Notes under the pieces: model-generated
What the model was told of the DNA's origin: nothing
Databases searched by the model: none
What the model saw: only the letters and a program-made list of their open reading frames with translations
Program-made: the position numbers and the translations under genes
From: Helicobacteraceae bacterium
GTDB lineage: Bacteria; Campylobacterota; Campylobacteria; Campylobacterales; SZUA-545
NCBI GenBank assembly: GCA_003250175.1
Contig: QKHD01000243.1
Coordinates: 1 to 5,279 of the forward strand
DNA length: 5,279 nt
Reading direction: 5' to 3'
Part shown: piece after piece, positions 4,613 to 5,279 of the stretch
Layout of the letters: the number at the start of each line of letters is the position of its first letter
How positions within the stretch are numbered: position 1 is the first letter of the stretch

Positions 4613-5279
4613 ATGAGCACCGCCGTCAGCGACTACGAATACGATCTTCCCGAAGAACTCATCGCCCAGTTTCCCGCCCAGCCGCCCGAGAGTGCGCGGC
4701 TGCTGGTCTATGACCGGCAAACGGGCACCATAACCCACACCACCTTTGCCCGGATCAATGATTTTCTCCCTCCGGAGTGCGCCATGGTTCTTAACGACAC
4801 CAAGGTCATCAAGGCCCGCATCTTTGGCCAGAAGGTGAGCGGCGGCAAGGTGGAGCTGCTCTTTCAAAAGCCCATCGGCAGTGAACGCTATCTGGTCAAT
4901 ATCCGCGGACGGGTCAAAATCGGCAGCCGCCTGCTCTTTGACGAGGGGCTGGAGGCGGAGATCCTCGCCCTGGCTGAAGACGGAACAAGGGAAGTCGCCT
5001 TTTATCAAGGGGAGCAGGCGCTTCGTTTTGATGCCCTGCTGGAGGTACTGGACCGCATCGGCCACATCCCGCTGCCCCCTTACATCAAGCGGGAAGATAC
5101 CCAGGATGACAGCCGCGACTACCAGACCCTCTTTGCCAGCAAGTCCGGAGCCGTAGCGGCGCCCACGGCTTCGCTCCATTTTTCCAAGGAGCTCTTTGCC
5201 GCCGTCTGCGCCCAACATCCGGAGCACTACCTGACCCTGCACGTGGGTATCGGCACCTTTAAACCGGTGGAGGCGGAGG
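4613..5279 (+). CDS. queA: S-adenosylmethionine:tRNA ribosyltransferase-isomerase, 5' part (cut by window edge)
   Basis: QueA transfers and isomerises the ribosyl group of S-adenosylmethionine onto 7-aminomethyl-7-deazaguanine in tRNA, giving epoxyqueuosine, the penultimate step of queuosine synthesis, in the cytoplasm. About 222 residues are visible, roughly two thirds of the usual length of about 345, with no stop before the edge. Family motifs in order: YDLPEELIAQFP, RLLVYDR, VLNDTKVIKAR (about 59-69), GGKVELLF, GHIPLPPYIKRED, DYQTLFA, GAVAAPTASLHF and TLHVGIGTFKPVEAE at the right edge. The start ATG is 3 bases after the tatC stop. Its ribosome site is weak (GGAG, 12 bases upstream, inside tatC), so translational coupling to tatC is likely. 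The tatC-queA order is one I recall from Helicobacter and Campylobacter, and no functional link between the two is known. Confidence 0.96.
   Translation, partial: MSTAVSDYEYDLPEELIAQFPAQPPESARLLVYDRQTGTITHTTFARINDFLPPECAMVLNDTKVIKARIFGQKVSGGKVELLFQKPIGSERYLVNIRGRVKIGSRLLFDEGLEAEILALAEDGTREVAFYQGEQALRFDALLEVLDRIGHIPLPPYIKREDTQDDSRDYQTLFASKSGAVAAPTASLHFSKELFAAVCAQHPEHYLTLHVGIGTFKPVEAE

Noticed and set aside
3845..5242. A 465-residue open frame on the minus strand opposite tatC and queA
   Set aside because: It runs antisense through two genes with full family motifs. Its translation is low in recognisable structure and rich in Gly, Asp and His, as expected from the complement of GC-biased codons. 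No ribosome site supports it.
1..5279. Mobile element, CRISPR, defence island or phage genes
   Set aside because: All genes but one small membrane protein belong to core envelope, secretion, tRNA-modification or histidine families. No terminal repeats, spaced direct repeats, integrase or transposase motifs were seen.

Overview
The window looks like chromosomal, mostly core DNA from a bacterium of the Campylobacterota (former Epsilonproteobacteria), probably a relatively GC-rich free-living member of the Sulfurovum/Nitratifractor/Sulfurimonas type. This is inferred from three things: protein wording remembered from that phylum (TatB starting MFGMGF, TatD with HCYNAS, QueA resembling the Helicobacter form), the tatB-tatC-queA order, and the tatD / MltD-like / rlpA order, which I recall from Campylobacter jejuni (Cj0644-Cj0646). 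I estimate GC by eye at about 55%. No rRNA, tRNA, CRISPR array, insertion sequence or phage gene is visible, and no stretch over 300 bases lacks a gene.

Minus-strand half (1-3356), in transcription order: a 35-residue single-span membrane protein; tatD, a metal-dependent TatD-family nuclease; a secreted MltD-type lytic transglycosylase with LysM domains; an RlpA-type lipoprotein with a double-psi beta-barrel and a SPOR domain; and the first 42 codons of hisB, cut by the left edge. Junctions are tight: a 4-base ATGA overlap, a 67-base leader, a 32-base overlap (with the chosen rlpA start) and a 27-base gap. This suggests one operon, probably with an extra internal start point before the transglycosylase gene. 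The transglycosylase and RlpA form an envelope pair: both act on peptidoglycan, and the SPOR and LysM domains should direct them to septal glycan and to the wall in general.

A divergent intergenic region of about 120 bases (3357-3476) holds a very good extended -10 promoter reading left and a weaker -10-like site reading right.

Plus-strand half (3477-5279): tatB, tatC and the 5' two thirds of queA (cut by the right edge), spaced by 26 and 3 bases. TatB and TatC form the twin-arginine signal-peptide receptor. No tatA is present, so the pore-forming subunit must be encoded elsewhere. QueA makes epoxyqueuosine in tRNA.

I found no clearly new multi-gene system. The points most worth a second look are the 35-residue membrane protein coupled to tatD, the AT-rich inverted-repeat leader with a perfect TATAAT before the transglycosylase gene, the strong excess of the palindrome TCCGGA, and the head-to-head placement of tatD and tatBC.
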